In this document: positions 29,599 to 38,079 of the stretch, piece by piece
How the letters are laid out: each line of letters starts with the position of its first letter
Numbering within the stretch: the first letter of the stretch is position 1
NCBI RefSeq assembly: GCF_025290835.2
Contig: NZ_JAOCQD020000002.1
Location: 1,860,001-1,924,000 of the forward strand
Length of the DNA: 64,000 nt
Reading direction: 5' to 3'
Source: Aquabacterium sp. OR-4
GTDB lineage: Bacteria; Pseudomonadota; Gammaproteobacteria; Burkholderiales; Burkholderiaceae_C
Program-made: the position numbers and the translations under genes
The notes under the pieces: model-generated
Seen by the model: only the letters and a program-made list of their open reading frames with translations
Database searches by the model: none
What the model was told of the DNA's origin: nothing

Positions 29599-31770
29599 TC
29601 AGCGCACCTGGGCGCGTTCGGTCACGATCTTCGGCGTGATGAAGATCAGCAGTTCTGTCTTGTTGGTGTACTTGGTGGTGTTCTTGAACAGGTTGCCCAC
29701 CACCGGCACGTCACCCAGGAAGGGCACCTTGTTGACGTCGGTGCGTTCGTCCTGCGTGAAGATGCCGCCGATCACCACCGTGCCGCCGTTCTCCACCAGC
29801 ACCTGCGTCTTGGCGTGCTTGGTGTTGATGGCCGGGCCGGCCGTGGTGTTGGCGCCGCGGCTGTCCTTGGCCACATCCAGATCCATGATCACGCTGCCCT
29901 CGGGGGTGATCTGCGGCGTGACCTCCAGCTTCAGGCTGGCCTTCTTGAACTGGATGCTGGTGGCGCCACTGGAGCTGGCCACCTGGTAGGGGATTTCTTC
30001 ACCCTGCTCAATGATGGCCTTGCCCTGGTCGGCGGTGATCACCCGCGGGCTGGACACGATCTTGCCCTTGCCGTCGGCCTCGAGTGCCGACAGTTCGAGG
30101 TTCAGGATGCGGTTGGCCGAGGGGCTGAACAGCGACAGCGCCAGCGTGGCCGCCGAGGCACTGCCCAGCGCGCTGGTATTGGCCGGCAGGCTCACCATCT
30201 GCGTGCCGACATCGGTGATGGTGTTGTCGGCCATCACGCCCAGCTGCTTGTAGTTGGTGGTGTAGTTGCTGCCGATTTGCACGTAGTTGCCGCCACCAAC
30301 GCTGGCGCCGGGCACGCCACCGGCCAGGCCGCGCAGATCCACCGCACCCAGCTTCACACCGAGCGCACGGCCGAACTTGTCGTCGGCCTCGACGATGCGC
30401 GCCTCGATCAGCACCTGGCGCACCGGGATGTCGATCTTGGCGATCAGCTGCATGATCTCCTCGAGCTTGCTCGGGATGTCGCTGACGAAGAGCTGGTTGG
30501 TGCGGGTCTCGAACAGCACGCTGCCGCGCGGCGACAGGATGCGCTGCGTCTGCGCGGCCGAACTGCCACCGCTGGACGACGAACCCGACGAAGTGTTCTG
30601 TCCGGACAGGCCCTTGGCCACCTCTTCGGCCTTGGTGTAGTTCAGCTGGAAGGCCTGGGTGCGCAGCGGCTCCAGATCGGCCAGCTTCTTCTTGGCCTCG
30701 AGGTCGAGCTGCTCCTTGGCCGAGAGCTCGTCCTTGGGCGCGATCCACAGCACATTGCCGCTCTTCTTCACCCCCAGGCCCTTGCTCTGCAGGATGATGT
30801 CGAGCGCCTGGTCCCAGGGCACGTCCTTCAGGCGCAGCGTGACATTGCCGGTGACGGTGTCACTGGTGACGACGTTGAAGTCGGTGAAGTCGGCAATGAC
30901 CTGCAGCAGCGCGCGGATCTCGATGTTCTGGAAGTTCAGGCTCAGCTTCTGGCCACCAAAGCCCGGACCCTGCGTGAGCTTGTTCGGATCGGTCTTGACC
31001 GGTCGCACCTCGAGCACGAACTGGTTGTCGCTCTGGTAGGCGCTGTGCTCCCAGGCCCCCTTGGGCTCGACCATCATGCGCACCCGGTCGCCGCTCTGGA
31101 ACGCCGACACGCTTTGCACCGGCGTGCCGAAGTCGGTGACGTCGAGGCGGCGGCGCAGCGTGGCCGGCAGGCTGGAGCGCAGAAACTCGACCACCAGGCT
31201 CTGGCCTTGCTGGCGGATGTCGACCCCCACCTGCGTGCTGGCCAGCGCCACCACGATGCGGCCGGCGCCATCGGCGCCGCGGCGGAAGTCGATGTCGCGC
31301 AGCGGCAGCGCCTCGGTGTTCTCGGCCTTGGCAAAGTGCGTGGCCTCGCCGGTCGAGGCCACGGCTTGCGGCGCAGCCCCGCCGTCCAGCACCACCACCA
31401 GCACCTTGCCCTGCAGTTCGGCGCGGTAGCTGGCGGCCTGGCGCAGGTTCAGCACCAGGCGCGTGCGTTCACCGGTCTGGGCCACGGCCACCGAGCGCAG
31501 GTTGCCCTGGTTGATGTCGACCGTGTTGCGCCCCATGCCATTGGCCACCGCCGGCAGATCGAGCGCCACCCGAGGCGGCGCCTGCACAGCAAACCCGCTG
31601 GGCACCGCCGTGAGCGGCTCGGCCAGCTCGATGCGCACCACGTCCGTCCCGGCCTGCTGGGTGCTGGTGATCGAACGGATGCTGTTCTCGGCCATCGCCA
31701 TCAGCGGCGCCGCCAAAGCCAGACCGCTTGCCAACAACCGGGCGGCTAGCCTGGCGCGCCACTTGCGCAT
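29599..31770 (-). CDS. pilQ: PilQ, type IV pilus secretin
   Basis: 723 residues from the ATG with AGGAG seven bases before it; a longer frame starts at 31794, which overlaps the pilP stop. After the signal peptide (about 1-28) come AMIN-type domains, which bind peptidoglycan, then N-domains (LSLNFQNIEIRALLQVIADF) and a C-terminal secretin domain with VLIEARIVEADDKFG and VPFLGDVPVVGNLFKN. It forms the outer-membrane pore for the pilus. A serine-rich spacer occurs around residues 390-410. Last gene of pilMNOPQ. Confidence 0.96.
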   Translation of the reverse strand: MRKWRARLAARLLASGLALAAPLMAMAENSIRSITSTQQAGTDVVRIELAEPLTAVPSGFAVQAPPRVALDLPAVANGMGRNTVDINQGNLRSVAVAQTGERTRLVLNLRQAASYRAELQGKVLVVVLDGGAAPQAVASTGEATHFAKAENTEALPLRDIDFRRGADGAGRIVVALASTQVGVDIRQQGQSLVVEFLRSSLPATLRRRLDVTDFGTPVQSVSAFQSGDRVRMMVEPKGAWEHSAYQSDNQFVLEVRPVKTDPNKLTQGPGFGGQKLSLNFQNIEIRALLQVIADFTDFNVVTSDTVTGNVTLRLKDVPWDQALDIILQSKGLGVKKSGNVLWIAPKDELSAKEQLDLEAKKKLADLEPLRTQAFQLNYTKAEEVAKGLSGQNTSSGSSSSGGSSAAQTQRILSPRGSVLFETRTNQLFVSDIPSKLEEIMQLIAKIDIPVRQVLIEARIVEADDKFGRALGVKLGAVDLRGLAGGVPGASVGGGNYVQIGSNYTTNYKQLGVMADNTITDVGTQMVSLPANTSALGSASAATLALSLFSPSANRILNLELSALEADGKGKIVSSPRVITADQGKAIIEQGEEIPYQVASSSGATSIQFKKASLKLEVTPQITPEGSVIMDLDVAKDSRGANTTAGPAINTKHAKTQVLVENGGTVVIGGIFTQDERTDVNKVPFLGDVPVVGNLFKNTTKYTNKTELLIFITPKIVTERAQVR

Positions 31771-31790
31771 GGTGTTCTCCTGCATTGATC

Positions 31791-32324
31791 TCATCGCGCC
31801 TTCTCCTGCAGCTGGAGCGTGCCGGCACGTTCGGTCCACTCGCCGGTGGCGTCCTGCACGATCTCGCGCAGCGTCACCTCGGTTTCGGTGATGCGCGTGA
31901 TGCGTCCGTAGTTCTGCCCCAGGTGCTCACCCAGCTTGACCTGGTAGAGCAGGTTGTCGACCTTGAGCAACGCGAACTGCACACCGCTCTTGGTGACGCT
32001 GCCCACCATCGACATCGCGTCGAGCGGGTAAGCCTCCAGCGGCTCCTTGCGGCGGTTGAACTCGGCCGCGAACACCGAGTTGGGTTGCCGCGCTTCCTGT
32101 TTGACCGCCACCGCCAGCTTCTGGTTGCTGAAGGGGTCGACCGCCTGCGCCGCCTCGTAGGGCGCGGGGTCGAACTTCTTCGGCGCGGCCAGTGGCTCGA
32201 CGCTGGGCTTGACCACGCGGCGCTGCTCGTCCATCCAGGCCTGCAGCTCCTGCTGCTCGCCATCGCAGGCGCTCAGCAGGGCGGCGGCGGACAGCAACAG
32301 CGCAACGCAGCGGCCGCGGTGCAT
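31791..32324 (-). CDS. pilP: PilP, type IV pilus inner-membrane lipoprotein
   Basis: 177 residues. The lipobox LLSAC places the acylated Cys at residue 20. PilP links the inner-membrane PilMNO complex to PilQ. The C-terminal half carries the PilP fold with GVQFALLKVDNLLYQVKLGE and YGRITRITETEVTLREIVQD. ATG 32324 (or a GTG one codon earlier) opens directly with the signal peptide. Its upstream gap from pilO holds a degenerate 12-base tandem repeat, unusual for this operon. The stop overlaps the long-frame start of pilQ. Confidence 0.93.
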   Translation of the reverse strand: MHRGRCVALLLSAAALLSACDGEQQELQAWMDEQRRVVKPSVEPLAAPKKFDPAPYEAAQAVDPFSNQKLAVAVKQEARQPNSVFAAEFNRRKEPLEAYPLDAMSMVGSVTKSGVQFALLKVDNLLYQVKLGEHLGQNYGRITRITETEVTLREIVQDATGEWTERAGTLQLQEKAR

Positions 32325-32360
32325 CACGGGGCGCCGGCTGACGTGCGCGCTCGCCTGTGG

Positions 32361-32408
32361 GCTCAGATGCAGGCTCAGATGCGGACTCACTTGCGGGCTC
32401 ACTTGCGC
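32361..32408. repeat. Four degenerate 12-base tandem repeats between pilO and pilP
   Basis: GCTCAGATGCAG, GCTCAGATGCGG, ACTCACTTGCGG and GCTCACTTGCGC follow each other without spacing. The last unit reaches into the end of pilO. This suggests slippage-type expansion in the pilO-pilP spacer. Confidence 0.7.
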
Positions 32409-33106
32409 GCCCCCTTGGCCTTGGCGGCTTCGGCGGCGGCGCGGGCCTTGCGCACTTCGGCCAGCTCGGCCACATCCAGGTAGCGGTAGGTGCGCGCCAC
32501 GGCGTCCATCGTCAGGTTGCTGCCGGCCTCCTTGCCCACCGGCGTGATGGCCAGGTTGTGCAGGGTGACGATGCGCGACAGGTTGGACACATCGGCGGCG
32601 AACGCCCCGATGTCGTGGTAGCGACCGGTCACGCGCAGAGTGATCGGCAGCACGGCGTAGTAATCCTTGACCTCGTTCTGCCCCGGGCGGAACAGGTCGA
32701 ACTGCAGGCCGCGGCCGATGCCGGCCTGGTTGATGTCGGACAGCAGCGCGTCCATCTCGGCCTTGCCGGGCAGCTGACGCTCGAGCTGGGTGACGTATTC
32801 CTGCACCTGCTGCTTCTGCTTGCGCAGCTCGGACAGGTTGACCGCCTGGCCCAGCTTGGCGCGGTAGTCGGTCTTGAGGCCGGGCTCGACATTGCGCGCG
32901 GCCTCGAGGTTGTCGGCGGCGCTGGAAACCACCAGCACCCAGCCCAGCCCCAGGGCCAGCGCGGCCGCGCCCAGCCAGGCGCAAAACTTGGGCAGCAGCG
33001 GCCACTGGCCGGGCTCACGGGTGTTCAGGCCGCGGAACTGCGCGCTGGCCTTGTTGGCCAGGGCGGAGACATCCAGCGATGCGGGGCGGGTACTGCGAGT
33101 GGCCAT
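32399..33106 (-). CDS. pilO: PilO, inner-membrane assembly protein of type IV pili
   Basis: 235 residues with one transmembrane helix at about 41-63, a coiled-coil region after it (LRKQKQQVQEYVTQLERQLP), then the periplasmic fold (LQFDLFRPGQNEVKDYYAVL). Forms the alignment complex with PilN and PilP. ATG 33106 follows pilN by 11 bases. The C-terminus ends in an alanine/lysine-rich tail whose last bases are part of the 12-base tandem repeat. This tail is longer than I would expect for the family. Confidence 0.94.
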   Translation of the reverse strand: MATRSTRPASLDVSALANKASAQFRGLNTREPGQWPLLPKFCAWLGAAALALGLGWVLVVSSAADNLEAARNVEPGLKTDYRAKLGQAVNLSELRKQKQQVQEYVTQLERQLPGKAEMDALLSDINQAGIGRGLQFDLFRPGQNEVKDYYAVLPITLRVTGRYHDIGAFAADVSNLSRIVTLHNLAITPVGKEAGSNLTMDAVARTYRYLDVAELAEVRKARAAAEAAKAKGARK

Positions 33107-33117
33107 CTCGAACTTTC

Positions 33118-33741
33118 TCAGGCGGCCCGGGCCGACGCGGCACCCGACGGCGCCGAGGCGCCGGCCGCCGGCGCGCCCGGCAGCTTCACCGTCATGCGCA
33201 TGGAAAACTCGAACAGGCGGCGCGGATCACGCGCACCGGCCGCCGGCGGCAGCGTGACGGCCTTGATCTCGACCAGCTCCACCCGGCTGAGCCATTGCGA
33301 GTTGTTCTGCGTGTTGCGCAGGAACTCGGACACGCGCTCGTTGGTCTGCGCCACACCGCTGACCTGCACCACCGAATCGGTCTGGCGCACGGCGGTGAGG
33401 TACACGCCTTCGGGCGTCTGCTTGACCAGCTCGTCGAGCAGGTGCACCGGCACGTTGCGGTTGAGCTGCAGGTCTTCTACCGCCGCCTGGCGCGCCTTCA
33501 GGCCCTCGATGTCGTTCTTAAGGGTGGCGATGTCCTTGATCTGCGCCTCGAGCTTGCGGATCTCGACGCGCAGGAAGTCGTTGCGCGCCTCCTGCTGCTG
33601 CGTGAGCTGCTGCAGCGCGACCATCCACACCCCGGCACCCACGGCACCGGCCACCGCGGCCAGACCCAGGCCGACAAAGAAGTTGCGCTTGCGCTGGCGA
33701 CGCCGCTCTTCGCGGTGCGGCAGCAGGTTGATGAGGATCAT
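33118..33741 (-). CDS. pilN: PilN, inner-membrane assembly protein of type IV pili
   Basis: 207 residues. A cytoplasmic N-terminus (MILINLLPHREERRRQRKRN), the conserved PilM-binding tail, precedes a transmembrane helix (about 23-45) and a coiled-coil and ferredoxin-like periplasmic domain (VYLTAVRQTDSVVQVSGVAQ). Its ATG overlaps the pilM stop by four bases. The C-terminus is Ala-Pro-rich. Its role is to couple PilM to the PilO/PilP scaffold. Confidence 0.94.
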   Translation of the reverse strand: MILINLLPHREERRRQRKRNFFVGLGLAAVAGAVGAGVWMVALQQLTQQQEARNDFLRVEIRKLEAQIKDIATLKNDIEGLKARQAAVEDLQLNRNVPVHLLDELVKQTPEGVYLTAVRQTDSVVQVSGVAQTNERVSEFLRNTQNNSQWLSRVELVEIKAVTLPPAAGARDPRRLFEFSMRMTVKLPGAPAAGASAPSGAASARAA

Positions 33742-34817
33742 GCGAGAAACCTGCGCATCGCCAGACCACAGGCGGTGAGGTACGAGGGCGCGTCCTTGCG
33801 CACCTTGGCCTCACGCACGCCCGAGCCCATCTTCATGCCTTCGAACGGGTTCACCACCATCGAGGCAAAACCGGTCAGTTCGGTGACCCGGTCCTTCAGG
33901 CCCGGCAGCCCGGCCGTGCCGCCGGCCAGCATCACGTAGTGCACCTTGTGGTGCGGCGTGCTGGTGAAGAAGTACTGCAGCGCGCGCCCGATTTCCTGCG
34001 ACAGGCTGTCGACAAAGGGCACCAGGATGGCCGACTCGTAGTCTTCGGGCAGATCGGCGGCCAGCTTCTTCTGCTCGGCCTCTTCGAACGAGAAACCGTA
34101 CTGGCGCGAGATCAGCGTGGTGAGCTGCGAACCACCAAAGGCCTGGTCGCGGTCATAGAGCATTTCGCCCTCGCGCAGCACCTTCAGGCTGGTGGTGTCG
34201 GCCCCGATCTCGAACAGCGCCACCAGCGCGTCACGGCCTTCTTGCGGCAGCGACTGCACCAGGCGACCCATGGCCAGCAGCGAGGCGTGGCTTTCAATGT
34301 CGAGCACCATGGGCCTGAGGCCCGAGGCCTCGGCCAGGCCCTGGCGATCTTGCACGCGCTCTTTGCGCGACGCGGCGATCAAGACCTCGACGTCGCCGCT
34401 GGAGGTCTGGCTGGGGCCGATGACGCAGAAGTCGAGGCTCACCTCGTCCAGAGAGAACGGGATGTACTGGTTGGCCTCGGATTCGACCTGCAGCTCGAGC
34501 TCGTCTTCGCTCAGGCCGGCGGGCAGCATGATGCGCTTGGTGATCACCGCCGATTGCGGCATGGCCATGGCCACCTGGCGGGTCTTGGAGTCGCTCTTGG
34601 TGAGCAGCTTGCGCACGGCAGCCACCACCTCGTCGAACTTCTCGATCTGCCCGTCGGTGATCCAGCCCTTCTCGAAAGGCTCGGTGGCCAGCCGCTCCAG
34701 CACGAACTCGCCGCTCGCGGTCTGGCCCAGCTCGACCAGCTTGGCGCTGGACGAGCTGATGTCCAGCCCGATCATCGGCGGATGCTTGCGACCCAGCAGC
34801 AGGTCCAGAAAGCTCAA
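33738..34817 (-). CDS. pilM: PilM, actin-like ATPase of type IV pili
   Basis: 359 residues of the FtsA/actin-like PilM family, a cytoplasmic ring that binds the PilN tail. The start MSFLDLLLGRKHPPMIGLDI includes the phosphate-1 loop (GLDISSSSAKLVEL); phosphate-2 is FEIGADTTSLKVL; and the block MLAGGTAGLPGLKDRV is the adenosine pocket. It opens pilMNOPQ, divergent from ponA. A promoter is proposed at 34887-34915. Standard length and motif order. Confidence 0.95.
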   Translation of the reverse strand: MSFLDLLLGRKHPPMIGLDISSSSAKLVELGQTASGEFVLERLATEPFEKGWITDGQIEKFDEVVAAVRKLLTKSDSKTRQVAMAMPQSAVITKRIMLPAGLSEDELELQVESEANQYIPFSLDEVSLDFCVIGPSQTSSGDVEVLIAASRKERVQDRQGLAEASGLRPMVLDIESHASLLAMGRLVQSLPQEGRDALVALFEIGADTTSLKVLREGEMLYDRDQAFGGSQLTTLISRQYGFSFEEAEQKKLAADLPEDYESAILVPFVDSLSQEIGRALQYFFTSTPHHKVHYVMLAGGTAGLPGLKDRVTELTGFASMVVNPFEGMKMGSGVREAKVRKDAPSYLTACGLAMRRFLA

Positions 34818-34886
34818 GGGTGACGTCTCCCGGCAGCCATATACGGCCTGGCCAAAAGGGGTGGCAATACTTAAGAAGTTACTTCA

Positions 34887-34915
34887 ATGCTAGCAGTAAA
34901 GCCTTTGTAGCCCAA
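34887..34915 (-). promoter_or_regulatory. Candidate promoter of pilMNOPQ
   Basis: TTGGGC and TAGCAT, 17 bases apart, on the minus strand, about 70 bases before pilM. They lie in a rare AT-richer patch of about 34850-34930. The match is moderate (-35 box 3 of 6, -10 box 4 of 6). Confidence 0.4.
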
Positions 34916-35069
34916 AGATATTTACCGTTTCGCACCCTCTGCGCCGTTGCGCTTCGCACACGCCAAGAAGGCCATTTGAAACAAGGCGCAAGGCCTCGTC
35001 CACCCCTCGTTAGCGGCCCCTCGGCAGGCGGGGGCTGACACGCGCGCTTTCTATACACTTGCCGCCCAC

Positions 35070-37427
35070 ATGAGCCAGACCGAGCGGCCCGCGGCGGCCC
35101 CCACTTCTGCGGTGCGCAGCGCGCCGGCGCGCCGCTGGTGGCTGCGCGCCCTGGCCTGGGCCGGCGGCACGCTGCTGGCCGTCGGCCTGTGCGTGGCCAT
35201 GCTGGTGGCGGTGGCGCTGGCGGTGGCCTATCCCAACCTGCCTGAGATCAACGGCCTGGCCGACTACCGGCCCAAGCTGCCGCTGCGGGTGTTCTCGGCC
35301 GACGGCGTGCTGCTGGGCGAGTTTGGCGAGGAGCGGCGCACCTTCACACCGATCGCACAGATCCCCAAGGTAATGAAGGACGCGGTGCTCGCGATCGAGG
35401 ACGCGCGCTTCTACCGCCACGGCGGGGTCGACTATGTCGGCGTGCTGCGCGCCGGACTGGCGCAGTTCAACAAGGCCAAGAGCCAGGGTGCCAGCACCAT
35501 CACCATGCAGGTGGCGCGCAACTTCTACCTGAGCACCGAAAAGACCTTCACGCGCAAGATCTACGAGATCCTGCTGGCGCTGAAGATCGAGCGCCAGCTC
35601 GGCAAGGACCAGATCCTCGAGCTGTACATGAACCAGATCTTTCTGGGCCAGCGCGCCTACGGTTTTGCCGCGGCGGCCGAGATCTATTACGGCAAGGCGC
35701 TCAAAGACCTCAGCGTGGCCGAGGCCGCGATGCTGGCCGGCCTGCCGCAGGCGCCCTCGGCCTACAACCCGGTGAGCAACCCGCAGCGGGCCAAGCGGCG
35801 CCAGCAGCACATCATCGACCGCATGGAGGCCAACGGCTTCATCACCGAAGAGCAGGCCGAGCGCGCACGGGCTGAAACACCGCGGCTGCGCACGCCCACC
35901 GACAACGCGGTGCATGCCGAGTTCGTGACCGAGACGGTGCGCCAGCTGGTGGCCAGCCAGTACGGCGCCGACACCACCACCCGCGGCCTGAACGTGACGA
36001 TCACCATTGATTCGGGCGACCAGGCCGCCGCCTACCGGGCCTTGCGCCGCGGCCTGCTCGACTACGAGCGCCGCCAGCACTACCGCGGCCCCGAAGGCTT
36101 TGTCGAGCTGCCGACCGACGCCGCAGCGCTGGATGCCCGCGTGGCCGAGGCCCTGGCCGAGCATCCCGACAACGACGAACTCAAGGCCGCCGTGGTGCTG
36201 GAGGCATCGCCGCGCAAGGTGCTGGCGGTGCTGCAGAGCGGCGAGCAGATCAGCGTGTCCGGCAAGGGCCTGGAGCCGGTGACCTCGGGCCTGGCCGACA
36301 AGGCCGAGGCCCACAAGCAGATCCGCCGCGGCGCGGTGGTGCGCGCGGTGCGCGGGGCCAAGGGCGACTGGACGCTGACCCAGCTGCCCGAGGTGGAAGG
36401 CGCCTTCGTGGCGCTCGACCCGCGCAACGGCGCCATCCGCGCGCTGGTGGGCGGCTTCGACTTCGGCAAGAACAAGTTCAACCATGTCACCCAGGCCTGG
36501 CGCCAGCCGGGGTCGAGCTTCAAGCCCTTCATCTACTCGGCGGCGCTCGAGAAGGGCTTCACCCCGATGACGGTGGTGAACGACGCCCCGCTGTTTTTCG
36601 ACGCTGGCACCACCGGCAGCCAGCCGTGGGAGCCCAAGAACTACGACGGCAAGTTCGAGGGCGCGATGGCGCTGAAGACGGCGCTGGCCAAGTCGAAGAA
36701 CATGGTCTCGATCCGCGTGCTGCAGTCCACCGGCGTGCGGTTTGCGCAAGACTGGACCACGCGCTTCGGCTTTGACGCCGACAAGCACCCGGCCTACCTG
36801 ACCATGGCGTTGGGCGCCGGCTCGGTGACGCCGCTGCAGATGGCCAGCGCCTACGGCGTGTTTGCCAGCGGCGGCCTGCGCAGTGCGCTGGCGCTGATCA
36901 CGCGCATTGCCGATGCCAAGGGCCGCGTGCTGATGCAGGCCCCGATGGCCCCGGCCGATGAGTCAGCCCGCGCCATCGACGCCCGCAACGCCTTCGTGAT
37001 GACCCAGCTGATGGGCGAAGTCACCCGCTCCGGCACCGCCGCCAAGGTGTACCAGAGCTTCCGGCGCATGGATCTCTACGGCAAGACCGGCACCACCAAC
37101 GACTCGATGGACGCCTGGTTCGCCGGCTTCCAGCCCAACCTGGTGGCGGTGGTGTGGATCGGCTACGACGCGCCGCGCAAGCTGGGCGATCGCGAAACCG
37201 GTGGCGGCCTGGCGCTTCCGGTGTGGATCGAGTTCATGCAGCATGCGCTGAAGAAACTGCCCGAGCAGACCCTGCCGGTGCCCGAGGGCCTGGTCCAGCG
37301 CGGCGGTGACTGGGTGTTCGAGGAGTTCGGCGGTGGCGAGGGCATCAGCAGCGTCGGCCTCGACGACAAACTGCCCAAGCCGGCCAGCGAAGAAGAGAAA
37401 AAGGGCATCCTGGATCTCTTCCGCTGA
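35070..37427 (+). CDS. ponA: Penicillin-binding protein 1A
   Basis: 785-residue bifunctional peptidoglycan synthase in the inner membrane with its body in the periplasm. A transmembrane helix at about 30-52 follows a Pro-rich tail. The glycosyltransferase domain contains E110 in AIEDARFYRHGG, plus GASTITMQVARNF. The transpeptidase domain has S482 of SSFK, S542 of SKN and K672 of KTGTT, so all catalytic motifs are intact. Divergent from pilM; a TATACA at 35052 could be a -10 box close to the ATG. The length is normal for PBP1A. This pairing with pilMNOPQ is common in proteobacteria. Confidence 0.96.
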   Translation: MSQTERPAAAPTSAVRSAPARRWWLRALAWAGGTLLAVGLCVAMLVAVALAVAYPNLPEINGLADYRPKLPLRVFSADGVLLGEFGEERRTFTPIAQIPKVMKDAVLAIEDARFYRHGGVDYVGVLRAGLAQFNKAKSQGASTITMQVARNFYLSTEKTFTRKIYEILLALKIERQLGKDQILELYMNQIFLGQRAYGFAAAAEIYYGKALKDLSVAEAAMLAGLPQAPSAYNPVSNPQRAKRRQQHIIDRMEANGFITEEQAERARAETPRLRTPTDNAVHAEFVTETVRQLVASQYGADTTTRGLNVTITIDSGDQAAAYRALRRGLLDYERRQHYRGPEGFVELPTDAAALDARVAEALAEHPDNDELKAAVVLEASPRKVLAVLQSGEQISVSGKGLEPVTSGLADKAEAHKQIRRGAVVRAVRGAKGDWTLTQLPEVEGAFVALDPRNGAIRALVGGFDFGKNKFNHVTQAWRQPGSSFKPFIYSAALEKGFTPMTVVNDAPLFFDAGTTGSQPWEPKNYDGKFEGAMALKTALAKSKNMVSIRVLQSTGVRFAQDWTTRFGFDADKHPAYLTMALGAGSVTPLQMASAYGVFASGGLRSALALITRIADAKGRVLMQAPMAPADESARAIDARNAFVMTQLMGEVTRSGTAAKVYQSFRRMDLYGKTGTTNDSMDAWFAGFQPNLVAVVWIGYDAPRKLGDRETGGGLALPVWIEFMQHALKKLPEQTLPVPEGLVQRGGDWVFEEFGGGEGISSVGLDDKLPKPASEEEKKGILDLFR

Positions 37428-37463
37428 CGCTTCGGGCGGCAAGCGCCCGAGGCCGCGCCGCGC

Positions 37464-37832
37464 TCAGGCCGCCGGCGGCTCGAAGCTCAGCGCCTTGCCA
37501 CCCTGCGCGCTGGCCTGGCGCGACAGCTCGGCAAAAAACTCGCCGCCCTCGCGCGTGTCCAGCCAGCGCCCATCCACATGCCTGAAGTGCTGGCCCGCCG
37601 CGCGCGAGGCCAGCCACAGCTCGTGCAGCGGCGGCTGGGTGTTGACCACGATCTTGCTACCGCCCGGAAAGCTCATCTCCAGCAGGCCGCCAGTGCGGTG
37701 CACGTCGATGTCGATGACATCGGCCTCCAGCCAGCGGTCGACCGTGGCCTCGATGGCGGCCAGCACGTCGCCGGTGAGGCGGCGGAACTCGGCGTCGGAC
37801 AGCGGCGTGGCAGCAGGGGCGGCGGTGCTCAT
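37464..37832 (-). CDS. cyaY: Frataxin-like iron-binding protein CyaY
   Basis: 122 residues. Frataxin fold: the helix EFRRLTGDVLAAIEATVDRW, acidic patch residues (EADVIDIDVHRTG), then the beta-sheet with the conserved GGSKIVVNTQPPLHELWLAS. It is thought to regulate or supply iron to Fe-S assembly by IscS. ATG 37832 is chosen because the family starts just before SDAEFRRLT; the same frame stays open far upstream antisense to lysA, which is not coding. It starts only 19 bases from the divergent lptM start. Confidence 0.92.
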   Translation of the reverse strand: MSTAAPAATPLSDAEFRRLTGDVLAAIEATVDRWLEADVIDIDVHRTGGLLEMSFPGGSKIVVNTQPPLHELWLASRAAGQHFRHVDGRWLDTREGGEFFAELSRQASAQGGKALSFEPPAA

Positions 37833-37851
37833 GGTCGGTAAAATTCGGCGG

Positions 37852-38079
37852 ATGACATTGCGATCGAGTGTAGCGAGGGCCTGTGCCCCATGCCGTGCGT
37901 CGGGCAAGCGCGCCGGGCGGATCGGGTTGCGCGCCGCCCTGCTGGGCACCGCGCTGCTGGTCTCGGCCTGCGGCCAGAAGGGGCCGCTGGCCCTGCCCGG
38001 CGCCACCGCCGCCGGGGCGGCCGCCTCGGTGCCCGCCGCCAACCACACCTCCCCTGCCGCTGCCGGAGCCTCCCGATGA
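37852..38079 (+). CDS. lptM: LptM (YifL-type) lipoprotein of the LPS translocon
   Basis: 75 residues; a lipoprotein with Cys in the box LLVSACGQKGPLALPG, where CGQKGPL is the signature of the LptM/YifL family that assists LptD maturation. The N-terminal part before the hydrophobic stretch is long and basic, so a shorter start such as a TTG at about 37926 is possible. Its stop overlaps the lysA start (ATGA). Short, but the family motif and its place next to lysA and cyaY make it a real gene. After Cys comes an Ala/Pro-rich tail. Confidence 0.85.
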   Translation: MTLRSSVARACAPCRASGKRAGRIGLRAALLGTALLVSACGQKGPLALPGATAAGAAASVPAANHTSPAAAGASR

